Source of the DNA: Clostridium sp. AM58-1XD
Lineage (GTDB): Bacteria > Bacillota > Clostridia > Lachnospirales > Lachnospiraceae
NCBI RefSeq assembly: GCF_003464085.1
Contig: NZ_QSDR01000019.1
Coordinates: forward strand, 1-64,000
DNA length: 64,000 bases
Direction: 5' to 3'
Part shown: in pieces, positions 63,570 to 64,000 of the stretch
Numbering within the stretch: position 1 is the stretch's first letter
How the letters are laid out: each line of letters opens with the position of its first letter
Program-made: the position numbers and the translations under genes
The notes under the pieces: generated by a model
What the model saw: the letters and a program-made list of their open reading frames with translations, nothing else
Told to the model about the DNA's origin: nothing
Database searches by the model: none

Positions 63570-64000
63570 ATGGCGTTAATGCTGATCGCGGATGACAATC
63601 CGCATTTGCTGAATATTTTAAAAAGTGCGGCTCAGAAGGAAGGATTCGATACGGTTCTGGCCCAGGACGGCCGGCAGGCGCTGGAGGAATTTTATGCCAG
63701 GACGCCGCAGATTGTTCTGCTGGACGTCATGATGCCCAAACTGGACGGATTCCAGGTATGCAGGGAAATCCGCAGGGAATCCAGCGTTCCGGTCATTATG
63801 GTTACGGCTCGGGGGGAAGACTTTGAAAAGATTATGGGGCTGGATATCGGGGCGGACGATTATATTGTCAAACCGTTTTCACCGGGGGAAGTTATGGCAC
63901 GGGTGCGCGCAGTGATGCGCAGAATTGAACGAAACGGAGAAGCAACGGAAAAAATACTCAGGATTGAAAATCTGACAATCAGTCTGGAGGACTACAGTGT
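63570..64000 (+). CDS. OmpR-family response regulator (partial, runs off the window)
   Basis: At least 143 codons from the ATG at 63570, with AGGAGG 9-14 bases upstream. Receiver domain complete: ADDNPHLL acidic pair at 8-9, phospho-acceptor Asp 52 in LLDVMMPKLDGF, VTARGED and KPFSPGEV with conserved Lys. The start of a C-terminal winged-helix domain (ILRIENLTISLEDYS) is seen at the edge. A partner kinase is probably encoded beyond the window. Confidence 0.88.
   Translation, partial: MALMLIADDNPHLLNILKSAAQKEGFDTVLAQDGRQALEEFYARTPQIVLLDVMMPKLDGFQVCREIRRESSVPVIMVTARGEDFEKIMGLDIGADDYIVKPFSPGEVMARVRAVMRRIERNGEATEKILRIENLTISLEDYS

Noticed and set aside
1..64000. CRISPR arrays, tRNA and rRNA genes
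   Set aside because: No regularly spaced direct repeats, cloverleaf-like segments or rRNA signatures were recognised on either strand by reading; a dedicated scan was not possible.

Overview
The window looks like a chromosomal segment of a spore-forming, Gram-positive Clostridia species, most likely a gut Lachnospiraceae (Clostridium cluster XIVa; Enterocloster or C. symbiosum-like is a guess). Supports: strong AGGAGG ribosome-binding sites, a monoderm-type Tad pilus locus with no secretin, a YtaF-type sporulation membrane protein, a Ni-dependent CO dehydrogenase, and many LysR, MerR, MarR and GntR-type regulatory signals. No rRNA, tRNA or CRISPR array was seen.

Layout. 1-3650 is mobile-element debris: a secreted-protein leader cut by a decayed IS3 element, an ECF sigma/anti-sigma pair on the minus strand, and a GC-rich palindromic island (3300-3645) that may be an oriT or structured RNA. 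3960-5221 (minus) is a secreted repeat protein broken by one frameshift. 5608-8755 is a cytoplasmic histidine kinase and a response regulator with an in-frame amber codon. 8890-23303 is a Tad/Flp pilus operon: prepilin peptidase, two Flp pilins, CpaB, TadZ, TadA, TadB, a transglutaminase-like protein, TadC, a DUF192 protein, a coiled-coil protein, then a complete cooS-cooF-NAD(P)H oxidoreductase cassette, then a double TadE protein and a TadG-like protein. The CO dehydrogenase cassette is tied to pilus genes on both sides, by an overlapping or closely spaced start upstream and a 4-base overlap downstream.

23625-26604 is a helicase-nuclease gene with two frameshifts. 26841-34034 holds an adenylate-forming ligase, a MacB-type ATPase with an FtsX-type permease, a cyclophilin-fold lipoprotein, a choloylglycine-hydrolase-family enzyme and a LysE-type exporter. 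An IS110 element (about 34240-35800) separates this from a second cyclophilin-fold lipoprotein and an iron alcohol dehydrogenase with a MerR-type promoter. 37837-44749 is a reductive/detoxification region: two LysR regulators, DUF3737 protein, MalY-type lyase, flavodoxin, cupin, carboxymuconolactone decarboxylase and aldo/keto reductase. 45154-55165 is a signalling cluster: frameshifted sugar-binding lipoprotein, two hybrid histidine kinases, a two-HTH GntR-type regulator and a frameshifted GGDEF-EAL protein. 55384-64000 has YtaF, a DbpA-type RNA helicase, an FMN reductase with a MerR-type promoter, a MarR regulator with three operators controlling a heterodimeric ABC exporter, a secreted His/Cys-rich protein and the start of an OmpR-type response regulator.

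Two window-wide patterns stand out. Six host genes outside the IS remnants carry frameshifts or nonsense codons, an unusual density that may be either real decay or uncorrected long-read indels. A family of intergenic hairpin elements recurs at operon ends (55238, 58597, 62960 and probably 44849 and 23341).
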